A stretch of 64,000 bases of DNA from Roseiarcus sp963833955 (GCA_963833955.1 CAWHZY010000002.1:1-64000); one strand, 5' to 3'. Positions 10,199-19,836 are shown, counted from the first letter of the stretch. Translations and numbers: made by a program. Notes: generated by a model not told the origin, from the letters alone.

Positions 10199-10636
10199 CT
10201 AGCGATAGACCAGCACCGGAATGGTCGAATGCGTCAGCACCTTCGTCGTCTCGCTGCCGAGCAGCAAGGCGGAGATCCCGCGCCGCCCATGCGACGCCAT
10301 GACGATGAGGTCGCAGCCAAGCGCCTGCGCGGCGTCGATGATGGCGCGATAGGGCTGGTCGTGCACCTCGCGGATCGTCTCGCATGGCACCTTGGCGGCG
10401 TCGGCCGCCATCTTCACCTGCTCCATCGCCTTCTCCGAGAGGACGCGCGACTGCTCTTCGTAATCCCCCTGGTCAAGGGGAATGTAGACGGTGTCCATGC
10501 CGGCCGGCTGGTATGGCTCAACGACCGTTAGCCCTGTCACTTTCGCTCCGGACTCCTTGGCGAGATGCACGCCATAAAGAATCGCCTTGCGCGACAGGTC
10601 GGACCCGTCGGTTGGAATCAGAATGTGCTTGAACAT
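10199..10636 (-). CDS. universal stress protein UspA family
   Basis: 145-residue single Usp domain. It starts MFKHILIPTDGSDLSRKA and ends with the ATP-binding loop ASHGRRGISALLLGS followed by VLTHSTIPVLV. These proteins bind ATP and accumulate under stress. The ATG at 10636 has GAGGAGGA three bases upstream, ruling against the longer frame from a TTG. It lies about 13 bases downstream of the GlsB-like gene on the same strand, so the two are probably cotranscribed. Confidence 0.92.
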   Translation of the reverse strand: MFKHILIPTDGSDLSRKAILYGVHLAKESGAKVTGLTVVEPYQPAGMDTVYIPLDQGDYEEQSRVLSEKAMEQVKMAADAAKVPCETIREVHDQPYRAIIDAAQALGCDLIVMASHGRRGISALLLGSETTKVLTHSTIPVLVYR

Positions 10637-10649
10637 GAATCCTCCTCGG

Positions 10650-10928
10650 CTACCGGCCGCCTCCCCATCCGCTCGCGCCAACCGAGCGCAGAACAACCAA
10701 AAGAACGACCGAACCGATCGCCGCCTCGATGATCATACCCGTAAGCCCACTCCAGAAGTGCAAGTTGAAGCGCGGCAGAAGCCACTCGCCGATCAGCGCT
10801 CCGACGATTCCGATTGCAGCGTCGCCGACGAGTCCGAAACCATTGCCGCGCAGGACCTTGCCGATCAGCCATCCGGCGAGCGCGCCGACGAGCAGAATGA
10901 CGAGCATGCGCTCATTCGAAAGATGCAA
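10650..10928 (-). CDS. GlsB/YeaQ/YmgE family stress-response membrane protein
   Basis: 92-residue protein with three predicted helices: MLVILLVGALAGWLIGKVL, GDAAIGIVGALIGEWL and GMIIEAAIGSVVLLVVL. It is of the transglycosylase-associated (Transgly_assoc) family and is an inner-membrane stress protein of unknown biochemical role. The apparent start is TTG with GGAGGG seven bases upstream; an internal ATG at residue 8 is the alternative. It precedes the universal stress gene, so this is a small stress operon. Confidence 0.85.
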   Translation of the reverse strand: MHLSNERMLVILLVGALAGWLIGKVLRGNGFGLVGDAAIGIVGALIGEWLLPRFNLHFWSGLTGMIIEAAIGSVVLLVVLRSVGASGWGGGR

Positions 10929-11106
10929 CGCGATTCCCTCCGCGGAACATGAGCTAATACACGCGAGTTCATAGATGGCTCAAGCCGCGGAGCGATGGAT
11001 TGTCATGCAGTTGCGGCGCTGGCGTCCGGGGGCTAAATGTGGCCCACGGGGCCACCACCATGCGGGTTTCCGTATTCGCCCCCTAAACCTCCCAAGGAGC
11101 CATCCC

Positions 11107-11700
11107 ATGGCCTTCACGCTGCCTGATCTTCCCTATCCGCATGACGCCCTGAAGCCCTATATGTCGGCGGAGACCCTCGAATTTCACCACGACAAGCATC
11201 ATCTGGCCTACGTCAACAACGGCAATAACGCTCTGAAGGGGACCGAATGGGAGGGCAAGCCGCTCGAGGAGATCGTCAAGGGCTCGTTCGGCAAGAACCC
11301 CGCCGTGTTCAACAACGCCGGCCAGCACTATAACCACATCCATTTCTGGAAATGGATGAAGCCGAACGCCGGCGGCAAGATTCCAGGCGAAGTCGAGAAG
11401 GCGCTGAAGGATTCGTTCGGCTCGATCGACAAAGCCAAGGAGGACTTCATCCAGGGCGGCGTCACGCAGTTCGGCTCCGGCTGGTCGTGGCTTGCCGTCA
11501 AGGATGGCAAGGTTCAGGTGATGAAGACGCCAAATGGCGAAAACCCGCTTGTCCACGGCGCGAAGCCGATCCTCGGCGTCGACGTGTGGGAGCACTCCTA
11601 CTACATCGACTATCGCAATCGCCGCCCCGACTATCTCAAGGCATGGGTCGATCACCTCATCAATTGGGAATATGTAGCGGAGCTGTACGGCCAGAAGTAA
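11107..11700 (+). CDS. sodB: superoxide dismutase, Fe/Mn type
   Basis: 197-residue cytoplasmic superoxide dismutase. Metal ligands are visible: His27 in EFHHDKHH, a second His in YNHIHFW, and Asp and His in DVWEHSYYIDY. The pattern GGVTQFGSGWSWL is characteristic. Several cues (GQHYNHIHFW, GSGWSWLAV) fit the iron-type alphaproteobacterial enzyme, but metal choice cannot be read securely. The start at 11107 follows AAGGAGCC. A strong GC-rich hairpin follows the stop. Confidence 0.95.
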   Translation: MAFTLPDLPYPHDALKPYMSAETLEFHHDKHHLAYVNNGNNALKGTEWEGKPLEEIVKGSFGKNPAVFNNAGQHYNHIHFWKWMKPNAGGKIPGEVEKALKDSFGSIDKAKEDFIQGGVTQFGSGWSWLAVKDGKVQVMKTPNGENPLVHGAKPILGVDVWEHSYYIDYRNRRPDYLKAWVDHLINWEYVAELYGQK

Positions 11701-11710
11701 ACTTCGCCTT

Positions 11711-11741
11711 GCGCCCCCCGGCCTTCGAGCCGGAGGGGCGC
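11711..11741 (+). terminator. hairpin downstream of sodB, possible terminator
   Basis: GCGCCCC and CCGGC arms pair with GCCGG and GGGGCGC around a CTTCGA loop, ten bases after the sodB stop. No T-run follows, so termination is plausible rather than certain. Confidence 0.45.
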
Positions 11742-11749
11742 TCGTCAGG

Positions 11750-11797
11750 CGCCCTACGCTCCTCTGGATCGCCGCGTCGCTTCGCTCCTTGCGATGA
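11750..11797. repeat. BOX/ERIC-like interspersed repeat, partial copy
   Basis: The stretch with CTGGATCGCCGCGTCGCTTC and GCTCCTTGCGATGACG closely matches 53975-54012, and its motif (CTGGAT ... GCTTCG ... GCGATGACG) relates to the copy near 36.7 kb. Such repeats often lie between genes in this group of bacteria. Confidence 0.6.
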
Positions 11798-11823
11798 CGG
11801 TTCCATTCGAAACGTACCCGACG

Positions 11824-12207
11824 CTAGTCGGTCAAATTAAGAGTCTTTTGCTGGCAGACGTCGACGTCGGACGCGTCCATCGACTGACCGTCGCTGAAGG
11901 TTCCGTGCAAGTCGACGCGGCAGTTGAAGGGCCGTGGCAGGGTCGCGGGCGCATGAGCGCCAGATTTCAGCGCGCCGAGCACTCTCTTCCAGCCTACCAA
12001 CCCGCTTTCAGTCGCCTGGAGCTGAACGAGATCGGCCTTGCGCGCGTTCGTCACCACCACGGTGACTGTGGACGCGCTCTCGGGAGTCTTCGGCGTGAGT
12101 TTCGTGGTCATGGCCGCGGCGAGCGCCGCGTTCTGCGCCAGCGCCGGCGCGACGACAAAGCCGCATAGCGCTGCGACGAGCGCCAAGGCCAGGGTCCATC
12201 TCGTCAT
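11824..12207 (-). CDS. secreted protein of unknown function
   Basis: 127 residues with a clear signal peptide (MTRWTLALALVAALCGFVVA, cleavage after PALAQ). The mature part of about 100 residues has a single Cys pair (FNCRVDLHG and VDVCQQKT) that may form a disulfide in the periplasm. I do not recognise the family. The ATG at 12207 has GGAGGAAAATC upstream, which decides against a longer frame from 12300. It is convergent with sodB. Confidence 0.7.
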   Translation of the reverse strand: MTRWTLALALVAALCGFVVAPALAQNAALAAAMTTKLTPKTPESASTVTVVVTNARKADLVQLQATESGLVGWKRVLGALKSGAHAPATLPRPFNCRVDLHGTFSDGQSMDASDVDVCQQKTLNLTD

Positions 12208-12296
12208 GATTTTCCTCCGCCGGTCGTGCGCGAACTTGCGCTTGCGACGATGGCGCGAGAATGGCGGAGATAGCCTCTTCGTCTCATGCGCCAACA

Positions 12297-12902
12297 TCAC
12301 ATGTTGCTTGGGGAGACGGGGGCCTGCGGCTCCGGTTCGGCTTGGCGGCGCTCCGCCGTGGCGCGCAGCATCGGCAGCACATCCTCGATTTTTTCAGCCA
12401 CCAGATAGCGCGCCTCGAAGCCCTCGCGAATGAAGCCTTCGATCCGCATGTGGGCGAGCAGGGCGAGCAGCGGGCGCCAGAAGCCCCCGATATCGGCGAT
12501 GAGGACGGGCTTCGTGTGGCGATTGAGCTGGACCCAGGTCAACTGCTCGACCAGCTCTTCCAGCGTGCCGACCCCGCCCGGCAAGGCGACGAAGGCGTCG
12601 GCGCGGTCGAACATCGCCTGCTTGCGTTCGTGCATGTCCTCGACGACCACCATTTCCTGGACGTCGGTCAGCGGATGTTCCTTGCGGATGAGGAAGCTCG
12701 GGATGATCCCGGTCACATAGCCGCCAGCCTCCAGCGTCGACCGGGCGACACGCCCCATCAACCCTTCGCCTCCGCCGCCATAGACGAGGCCGACGCCCCC
12801 GGCGGCAAGGACCCGTCCGAGCTCTTCCGCCGCCTCACCGAACCGCGCGTCGGCGCCGTCGCTCGATCCGCAATAGACGCAAACGTTTCGAATCGCGCTC
12901 AT
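12297..12902 (-). CDS. LOG family protein (TIGR00730, lysine-decarboxylase-like fold)
   Basis: 201-residue Rossmann-fold protein. It has the PGGxGTxxE signature (LPGGVGTLEELVEQ, near residue 105) and the N-terminal CVYCGSSDGAD. Members of the LOG family hydrolyse nucleoside 5'-monophosphates to free base and ribose 5-phosphate, including cytokinin riboside monophosphate. Many are still misnamed lysine decarboxylases. The physiological substrate here is not known. Confidence 0.92.
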   Translation of the reverse strand: MSAIRNVCVYCGSSDGADARFGEAAEELGRVLAAGGVGLVYGGGGEGLMGRVARSTLEAGGYVTGIIPSFLIRKEHPLTDVQEMVVVEDMHERKQAMFDRADAFVALPGGVGTLEELVEQLTWVQLNRHTKPVLIADIGGFWRPLLALLAHMRIEGFIREGFEARYLVAEKIEDVLPMLRATAERRQAEPEPQAPVSPSNM

Positions 12903-12946
12903 CCTTCGATTTGCCGCCCGCGCTCAAGCGCCGTCAAGCCGCGCAA

Positions 12947-14099
12947 TCAGTCCTCCTCAAGTCCGATCTCGCGCAGGATCTCGATTTGATGTTCGCCGAG
13001 CGTTGGCGAACGGCGGTTCAGCGCAAGCGGGTTGTCGCTCATCAGGATGGGACTGCGAAGCCCAGGCGTCCCCTGCGGCTCGATCCGCATGCCGCGCGCC
13101 TTGAACTGCGGGTCTTCGAACAAGTCGGCGATCGTGTTGATCGGTCCGGCGGGCACGACGGCTTTTTCGAGCGCGGCGAGAAGCTCGTCGCGTTTCCAGA
13201 GGCGGGTTTTCTCGACCAGCGCGCGCTCCATCTCGTCGCGGTTCGTCACCCGCCCGGGGTTGGTCGCGAAGCGCGGGTCGCGCGCCAAGGACTCCAGCCC
13301 CAGCACCGCGCAGAGCCGCGCGAATTGTCCGTCATTGCCGACCGCGACGATCAGCCAGCCGTCCGCGACCGGCAGCGTCTGGTAGGGCGCGAGATTGACA
13401 TGCGCGTTGCCCATCCTTTTCGGCGACCGGCCGGACGCCAGATAGTTCATCGCCTGATTGGCGAGCATCGTGGTCATCGAGTTCGAACAGCGCAAGGTCG
13501 ATGTGCTGGCCCTTGCCGCTACGCTCACGCGTGATCAAAGCGGCCTCGATGGCGATGACCCCATAAAGCCCGGTGAACAGATCGCTGATCGCGACGCCCG
13601 CCTTCTGCGGCGACCCTTCCGGCTCGCCGGTAATGCTCATGATTCCCGACATGCCCTGAATGAGGAAGTCGTAGCCGGCGCGCTTCGCGTAAGGGCCCGT
13701 CTGTCCGAAGCCGGTCACTGAGCAATAGATGAGCCGCGGATTGAGCGCTTTCAGGCTCTCGTAGTCGAGCCCGAATTTCTGCAAGCCCCCGACCTTGAAA
13801 TTCTCGATCAGCACATCGGATCGCGCCGCAAGCCGGCGCACGATCTCGCGCCCGCGTTCGGTCGCGAAATCGGCGACGATCGATCGTTTGCCGCGATTGC
13901 ACGAATGGAAATAGGCGGCCGAAAGCTCGCCTTCCGTCTCGATAAACGGCGGTCCCCAGGCGCGCGTCTCGTCGCCCTCCGGGCTCTCGACCTTGATGAC
14001 GTCGGCGCCGAGGTCTGCGAGCGTCTGCCCGGTCGTCGGCCCGGCGAGCACGCGCGCGAGTTCGAGGACGCGTATGCCAGCGAGTGCGGCCGTGTTCAA
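12947..14099 (-). CDS. CaiB/BaiF family CoA-transferase (frameshifted), probable glutarate CoA-transferase
   Basis: Family III CoA-transferase. The N-terminal half (LAGIRVLELARVLAGPTTG, GADVIKVESPEGD, AGVAISDLFTGLYG with the likely catalytic Asp) breaks after IDLALFE near 13475. It resumes one frame over at SMTTMLANQAMNYLASG and runs to LREIGLEED. One surplus base, probably an A, explains the shift. The apparent TTG start overlaps the stop of the glutaryl-CoA dehydrogenase gene (TTGA), so the two genes are translationally coupled. That context points to glutarate activation for lysine/tryptophan breakdown. Formyl- or succinyl-CoA transfer is the alternative. Confidence 0.85.
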
Positions 14100-15298
14100 A
14101 AGAATGCCTGCAGACCGGTTTGCGCGCGTCCGAGAATCAGCGCGTGAACGTCATGCGTGCCCTCATAGGTGTTCACAGTTTCGAGGTTGACCAGGTGGCG
14201 CATCACCTTGAATTCGATCTGGATGCCGTTGCCGCCATGCATGTCGCGCGCGGCGCGCGCGATGTCGAGCGCATCGCCGCAATTCGAACGCTTGACGAGC
14301 GAGATCATCTCGGGCGCGGCCCTGCCCTCGTCCATCAGCCGCCCGACCCTGAGCGACGCCTGAAGCCCGAGCGCGATTCGCGTCTGCATGTCGGCGAGCT
14401 TCTTCTGGAAGAGCTGGGTCTGAGCGAGCGGCCGGCCGAATTGCTTGCGGTCGAGGCCGTATTGGCGGGCGCCGAGCCAGCAATCCTCCGCCGCCCCCAT
14501 CGCGCCCCAGGATATGCCGTAGCGCGCGCGGTTCAGGCAGCCGAACGGCCCTTTCAGGCCGGCGACGTTCGGCAGGAGCGCGCTCTCCGGCGCTTCGACA
14601 TTGTCGAGCACGATCTCGCCGGTGACCGAGGCGCGAAGCGAAAGCTTGCCCTCGATCTTCGGCGCGGAAAGGCCTTTCATGCCCTTTTCGAGGATGAAAC
14701 CGCGGATCTGATCGTTATGGGCGCGCGACTTCGCCCACACCACGAAGACGTCGGCGATCGGCGCATTGCTGATCCACATCTTCGAGCCAGTGAGCCGGTA
14801 GCCGCCGTCGATCTTCTCGGCCCGCGTCGTCATGCCGCCGGGATCGGAGCCGGCGTTGGGCTCGGTGAGCCCGAAGCAGCCGATGAGTTCGCCCCGCGCG
14901 AGGCCCGGCAGGTATTTGCGGTGCTGGTCGGAATCGCCATAGGCGTGGATCGGATACATCACGAGCGAGCTCTGCACGCTCATCATCGAACGGAAGCCCG
15001 AGTCGACGCGCTCGACCTCGCGCGCAACGAGGCCATAAGCGACATAGCCCGCGCCGGCGCAGCCGAACTCCTCCGGAAGCGTCACCCCGAGCAGGCCTGA
15101 TTTGCCCATGAGGCGAAACAGCTTGGGGTCGGTTGTTTCCTCGAGATAGGCTTGTCGGACGCGGGGCGCGAGCTCCTTGGCGGCGAAGTCTCGCGCCGTG
15201 TCGCGGATCATCCGCTCGTCCTCGGTGAGCTGGCCCTCGATGAGGAGGGGATCGTCCCATTGGAAGGGGCCGAGATCCGGCCCGTGAAAGGCGCTCAT
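14096..15298 (-). CDS. gcdH: glutaryl-CoA dehydrogenase
   Basis: 400-residue acyl-CoA dehydrogenase that oxidises and decarboxylates glutaryl-CoA to crotonyl-CoA with FAD. Seen: N-terminal FQWDDPLLIEGQLTEDERMI, FAD-binding CFGLTEPNAGSDPGGM and KMWISNAPIADVFVVWAK. The catalytic glutamate is in NTYEGTHDVHALILGRAQTG, an end typical of GcdH rather than other acyl-CoA dehydrogenases. Length and start (MSAFHGPDLGPFQW) fit the family. It is first in a two-gene operon with the CoA-transferase. Upstream lies 580 bases without a gene, holding repeat R1 copy A. Confidence 0.93.
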   Translation of the reverse strand: MSAFHGPDLGPFQWDDPLLIEGQLTEDERMIRDTARDFAAKELAPRVRQAYLEETTDPKLFRLMGKSGLLGVTLPEEFGCAGAGYVAYGLVAREVERVDSGFRSMMSVQSSLVMYPIHAYGDSDQHRKYLPGLARGELIGCFGLTEPNAGSDPGGMTTRAEKIDGGYRLTGSKMWISNAPIADVFVVWAKSRAHNDQIRGFILEKGMKGLSAPKIEGKLSLRASVTGEIVLDNVEAPESALLPNVAGLKGPFGCLNRARYGISWGAMGAAEDCWLGARQYGLDRKQFGRPLAQTQLFQKKLADMQTRIALGLQASLRVGRLMDEGRAAPEMISLVKRSNCGDALDIARAARDMHGGNGIQIEFKVMRHLVNLETVNTYEGTHDVHALILGRAQTGLQAFF

Positions 15299-15448
15299 CG
15301 CAACATCCTCGGGGCCCTTGCGCCCGCCTCCGATCTATAGGGGCCAGCGTGCGAGGCGTCGAGGCTTCGGAGCCATGGATCAGAGGGAGAGAGCCCGCGC
15401 CCCAGCCCGCCTTACAACCTGCAGGCGAGTCCCGGCCCACACCGATGC

Positions 15449-15568
15449 AAATAAACGAGCATAAACGCTCGTATGCGGTAATAAGCGTTAGTTAATTTGC
15501 TTTCATTTACTATCGTTTATTTTTTGGAATCGGGACTTTTCAATGAATTACGAGCGATTCAAATAAAG
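15449..15568. repeat. dispersed repeat R1, copy A
   Basis: Two-part repeat in the gap between gcdH and the SnoaL remnant (15299-15881). The left part carries several TAAACG/TAAGCG words able to pair with TATCGTTTA; here the hairpin is partly decayed. The right part is the conserved block GAATCG (15527) ... CTTTTCAATGAATTACG ... CGATTC (15555), a six-pair stem around a 22-base loop. Other copies are at 27.4, 43.1 and 62.3 kb. Nothing else is recognised in this gap. Confidence 0.75.
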
Positions 15569-15881
15569 AGAAGTTCCCATTTCTATCTCCAGTTGCATGG
15601 CGGCGTTTCGATTCGCCATGCTTCGAGGTCCCGTTGCTCCTCCGACACCGTAGTCCTGTCCGTCATCGCCCATCATCATAACGCTGTTTCTGTTTTTGTC
15701 AACATAAAATTGATCAATCATGAATTTCATGACTTTCGTCGAGTGGCGGCGGCGTTGCAGCCGCGCCAAGTTTCCACCCGTCGAAGGCCCCGCATCGCGA
15801 CGTCCTCCCCTTGAGCCTCGACGCGCTGGATGCGCCGCGATAATCAATGCGGCCGGACGACAAGCTGCGGGGGGAGGAACG

Positions 15882-16378
15882 ATGACGATCAAATCTCTAA
15901 AAAGTGCGTTCTTCGCCTGCCTGATCCTCGGCCCCATGACCGCAGGGGCGAAGGCTGCGGAATGCGACGGCGCGATCACCGCGGATGAGGCTTTGAAGGC
16001 CGAGGATGCGCGATACGCGGCGTAGACGAAGAGCGATTTCGATGCTCTCGGACGCCTGTATGGCGCGATGGTTTATGTTCGCTCGTCGGCCATCACCGAC
16101 AGCAAGGCGAGTTACATCGCTCGCCAGCGTTCCGGCTTGCATTATGCCGTCACGCGGCCGAGCGACGTCAAAGTCCGGGTCTTCGGGCGCCTAGCGATCA
16201 TCACCGGAAGGGGCGACTACGAAGTGACGCAGAATGGGCAGGACACGAGCCTGCACTTGTTGTTCACCGCCGTCTGGGCGAAGCGCGGTCCAAATGTGCA
16301 GTTTGTCTCTTGGAATCCACGCCCATTCCCAAGCCATCAGGGGCGCGACCCAGCTCGAATCGGAACAGTCGCCGGTAA
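15882..16378 (+). pseudogene. SnoaL/DUF4440-like (NTF2 fold) secreted protein, broken
   Basis: A signal peptide (MTIKSLKSAFFACLILGPMT, cleavage near AGAKAA) is followed by an NTF2-like domain: EDARYAA, then FDALGRLYG, MVYVRSSAITDSKASYI, VRVFGRLAIITGRGDY and LHLLFTAVWAKRG. A TAG at 16023-16025 interrupts the frame where the family usually has glutamine. A one-base shift near 16310 is also needed to reach the expected end (STPIPKPSGARPS) and stop at 16376-16378. A good ribosome-binding site (GGGGAGGAAC) precedes the ATG. The two lesions suggest decay, though sequence errors elsewhere in the window make that uncertain. Confidence 0.7.
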
Positions 16379-16552
16379 CAAAACCTGTGGGGTCGCCGTA
16401 TGTCGATCCATCGATCATGGGCGGGCTTGACGACGCCTATATGCCTGCGCGTCGTCTGGTCGGCGCGATCGGCGTTTGCGAATTGCCGCTTTCGAGACTG
16501 GCGATCATAGGCGGCGACCAGCCGGCTTCTCAGACGCAAGAGGAGGTACCGC

Positions 16553-17953
16553 ATGTCTCAACCCGAACATTATGACGTTCTGATCCTCGGCAGCGGAGGC
16601 GGGGGCAAGCTCACGGCCTGGCACAACGGGCGATCGGGCCGCCGGGTCGCGGTGGTCGAACGCAAATGGATCGGCGGCTCCTGCCCCAACATCGCATGCC
16701 TGCCCAGCAAGAATGAGATCCACAGCGCCGAGGCGGCGCATTTCGCCCGCAACGGCGCCGAGTTCGGCGTCATGACCGGCCCGATCAAGGTCGACATGGC
16801 CAAGGTTGTTCGGCGCAAGCGCGACATGGTCGAAGCGCTCGTCGCCGCGCATTTGAAGAACTACAGGGAAAGCGGCGCCGAATTGGTCATGGGCGACGGC
16901 CGCTTTGTCGCGCCGAAGACCCTCGAAGTGAGCCTGAACGACGGGGGCATGCGCACGCTGACAGGCGCCCAGGTCTTCATCAATGTGGGAACGCACGCAG
17001 CCATTCCGAATGTTCCAGGCCTCGACGCCGCGAGACCGATGACCCACATCGAGGTGCTGGAGCTCGACATTCTGCCGGCGCATCTGATCGTGATCGGCGG
17101 GGGCTATGCCGGCCTCGAATTGGCGCAGGCCTATCGCCGCTTCGGAGCCGAAGTGACGGTCGTCGAGGCCGCGCCCCAGCTGATGGCCAGGGAGGATGCC
17201 GACGCGTCGCATGAAATTCGGAGGATCCTCGCCGACGAGGGCGTTCATATCCACGTTCCCGCCGAGCTCCTCAAGGTGAGCGGCCTCTCGGGAGACGCGG
17301 TCAGCATTGCGCTTCGCACGAGCGACGGCGAACAAACGATCGAGGGCAGCCATATTCTTGTTGCCGCGGGACGCGTTCCGAACACCGCCGGCATCGGACT
17401 CGACATAGCCGGCGTCGAGCTCACCGATCGCGGTTTCGTCAAGGTCAACGAGCGGCTGGAGACGAGCGCGCCGGACGTCTGGGCTCTGGGCGAATGCGCC
17501 GGCAGCCCGATGTTCACCCACATATCCGAAGACGACTTTCGCATCGTTCGCGACAATCTCAACGGCGGAAAGCGCAGCACGCGCGACCGGCTCATTCCCT
17601 ATTGCATGTTCACCGATCCGCCGCTGGCGCATGTCGGGTTGAACGAGCGCGAAGCGGAACGTCAGGGCGTCAAGACGCGCGTCGCCAGGCTGCCCATGAA
17701 AGCGGTGCTGCGGGCGCAGGCGACCGGTCAAACCGAAGGCTTCATGAAGGCGCTCGTCGGAGAGAACGACGACCGCATTCTCGGCTTCACCATGATCGGC
17801 GCCGAGGCCGGAGAAGTGTTGGCCGTCGTCCAGACCGCAATGATGGCGGACCTGCCCTACACGCGGCTCCGAGACGCCGACTTCACGCATCCGACCTTTT
17901 CCGAGGGGTTGAACTTCCTGTTCTCGAATACGCCGCCTCGATCCAGCCAATGA
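16553..17953 (+). CDS. pyridine nucleotide-disulfide oxidoreductase (dihydrolipoamide/mercuric reductase-like)
   Basis: 466-residue class I flavoprotein disulfide reductase. Seen: FAD site VLILGSGGGGKLTAW, redox pair in GGSCPNIACLPSKN (two Cys separated by four residues), NAD(P) site VIGGGYAGLELAQAYRRFG, second FAD motif VWALGECAGSPMFTH, and the C-terminal HPTFSEG carrying the His and Glu of the active-site dyad. It lacks an N-terminal HMA domain, so it is not a full MerA. The real substrate is unknown. The start at 16553 follows AAGAGGAGG. No lipoyl or mer genes are adjacent. Confidence 0.85.
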   Translation: MSQPEHYDVLILGSGGGGKLTAWHNGRSGRRVAVVERKWIGGSCPNIACLPSKNEIHSAEAAHFARNGAEFGVMTGPIKVDMAKVVRRKRDMVEALVAAHLKNYRESGAELVMGDGRFVAPKTLEVSLNDGGMRTLTGAQVFINVGTHAAIPNVPGLDAARPMTHIEVLELDILPAHLIVIGGGYAGLELAQAYRRFGAEVTVVEAAPQLMAREDADASHEIRRILADEGVHIHVPAELLKVSGLSGDAVSIALRTSDGEQTIEGSHILVAAGRVPNTAGIGLDIAGVELTDRGFVKVNERLETSAPDVWALGECAGSPMFTHISEDDFRIVRDNLNGGKRSTRDRLIPYCMFTDPPLAHVGLNEREAERQGVKTRVARLPMKAVLRAQATGQTEGFMKALVGENDDRILGFTMIGAEAGEVLAVVQTAMMADLPYTRLRDADFTHPTFSEGLNFLFSNTPPRSSQ

Positions 17954-18032
17954 CAGTGAACCCTGAACGGCCCGAGGCCGCGTCAAACTAAACCCGTGCG
18001 GAAACGAAAATCGCCCACTATCATCTGAGGCC

Positions 18033-19320
18033 ATGCAAAACGACGCGCTCTCGCACGGCCTGTGGGAAATGACCGCTCCGCCGGCCCCGCCGACTTCGCC
18101 GCTCGAGGGTGAGGTTCGGGCCGACGTGGCGATTATCGGCTGCGGCTATACCGGGCTCTCGACGGCGCTGCATTGCGCGGAGGCGGGGGCCAAGGTTGTC
18201 GCGCTGGAGGCGGTCGAGATCGGTTTCGGCGGCGCCGGGCGCAACGTCGGCCTGGTCAACGCCGGCATGTGGCTCGCGCCCGACGATGTCGCGACGAGGC
18301 TTGGGCCCGACCATGGCGAGCGGCTGCTCAAATTGCTTGGCGATGGACCCTCCGAGGTCGAGGCGCTCGTCACCAGGCATGGGCTCGACTGCGAATTCGT
18401 GCGCAACGGCACGCTGCATTGCGCGATCGGGCAATCGGGCCTCGCCAAGATCGAGGACCGTTGCGCACAATGGGGCAGCGCGCGGCGCGCCGGTGAAGCT
18501 TCTCAGCCGCGAGGAGACGGCGCGCCGGATCGGCGTCGACATTTACGCGGGCTCATTGCTCGACCTGCGCGCCGGCACGATCCAGCCGCTGGCTTACGCG
18601 CGCGGGCTTGCCCGCATCGCGCTCGCCGCGGGCGCAGGCGTCCACACTGAGAGCCCGGTGCGTTCGGCCGAGCGGACGGGCAAGGCCTGGCGTCTCAAGA
18701 CGGACGGCGGAAGCGTGACGGCGGACTGGATCGTGGTCGCAACCGACGCCTATGCCGCGAGCGGGCCTTGGCCGCAGGGGAAGCGGGAGCAGATCCGCGT
18801 CCCCTATTTCAATTTCGCCACGAAACCACTGAGCGCCGAACTGAGGGCTTCGATCCTGCCGGGCCGCGAGGGCTGCTGGGACACGCGGATGATCATGAAT
18901 TCCTTCCGCTTCGATCAAGCCGGACGGCTTCTCTTCGGCAGCATCGGCGCGCTCCGTCTCGCCGGTCTCGAGGTCCACCGCGCGTGGGCCAAGCGCGCGC
19001 TCAAGAAGACGTTTCCGCAAGTTCACGAGGTCGCGTTCGAGGCGCAATGGTATGGAATGATGGGCATGACCGGAAACGCGCTGCCGCGCTTCCATCGCCT
19101 CGCTCCGAATGTCGTGACCTTCTGCGGCTACAATGGCAGGGGCATCGGCACCGGCACCGTGTTCGGGCGTCTGCTCGCGGAGCATGTTCTCGGAACCTTG
19201 AGCGAGAAGGACCTGCCGCTCCCGGTCACCGATCCGGACGCGCCTGTGCTGCCTGCGCTGAGGGAGGCGTATTACGAAGCTGGAGCGCAGGTCGCCCACG
19301 CCGTCGGCGCGCGGCTGTAA
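18033..19320 (+). CDS. FAD-dependent amine/D-amino-acid-type oxidoreductase (DAO family, frameshifted)
   Basis: DAO-superfamily flavoprotein of about 428 residues. The N-terminal Rossmann motif VAIIGCGYTGLSTALHCAEA and GGAGRNVGLVNAG are typical of gamma-glutamylputrescine or sarcosine-type oxidases. The reading frame shifts near 18480, after EDRCAQWGSA. The other frame continues from APVKLLSREETARRIG through FCGYNGRGIGTGTVFGRLLA to AHAVGARL. With one base corrected the protein is full length. It probably oxidises an amine or N-methylated amino acid. Neighbours do not identify the substrate. Confidence 0.8.
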
Positions 19321-19562
19321 ACCCGTCTTTTCGCTTACACGCGCCGGAGATATCAACCGGCAAGGCAGCCGTATCCCGGGACCCGCGGATGACAGGCGGC
19401 TGTCTTGATTTTAACACCTTGTCTGGCTATCCGGGCCGGCATCGATGTCCGACTGACGACTCGACATCGCGTCTCGCGGCGCGACGAGGAAGCCTTCCGC
19501 ATTGATAGCGGACTGGCGACATCAGGCCGCTCACTTCAACTTGATCGAACGGGACTGCATCG

Positions 19563-19772
19563 ATGGCTACGGGAACCGTCAAATGGTTCAACGCAACGAA
19601 AGGCTTTGGTTTCATCCAGCCTGAAGACGGCGGCAAGGACGTGTTCGTCCATATCAGCGCCGTTGAGCGCGCGGGTCTTCGCGAACTCAACGAGGGCCAG
19701 AAGGTCGCCTATGAGATTGTCGCTGACAAGCGCACCGGGCGCTCGTCGGCGGGCAACCTGAAGGTCGCCTGA
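19563..19772 (+). CDS. cold-shock protein CspA family
   Basis: 69-residue single cold-shock domain. RNP1 is KGFGFIQP and RNP2 is VFVHISAV; it begins GTVKWFNATKG. It is an RNA chaperone or single-stranded nucleic-acid binder. It follows a gap of about 240 bases that may hold a structured 5' leader, as is common for csp genes, though I cannot identify one. A strong terminator follows. Confidence 0.95.
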   Translation: MATGTVKWFNATKGFGFIQPEDGGKDVFVHISAVERAGLRELNEGQKVAYEIVADKRTGRSSAGNLKVA

Positions 19773-19805
19773 TTTTCTCATCCAATCTGGCGCGTGAGAC
19801 AACTC

Positions 19806-19836
19806 AGCCCCGGCGACAAGGCCGGGGCTTTTTGTT
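19806..19836 (+). terminator. rho-independent terminator of the cold-shock gene
   Basis: AGCCCCGGC pairs perfectly with GCCGGGGCT over nine bases around a six-base loop and is followed by TTTTTG. It lies about 34 bases after the csp stop and just before xylB. Confidence 0.9.

Noticed and set aside
15690..15740. Operator-like palindrome TCATGAATTTCATGA upstream of the SnoaL remnant
   Set aside because: Short AT-rich symmetry at 15719-15733, no second copy and no known regulator; could be chance.
16505..18034. Long open frame of 509 codons on the minus strand
   Set aside because: It lies opposite the pyridine nucleotide-disulfide oxidoreductase, which has all its motifs. The antisense translation has no recognisable domain and is the usual GC-rich shadow.
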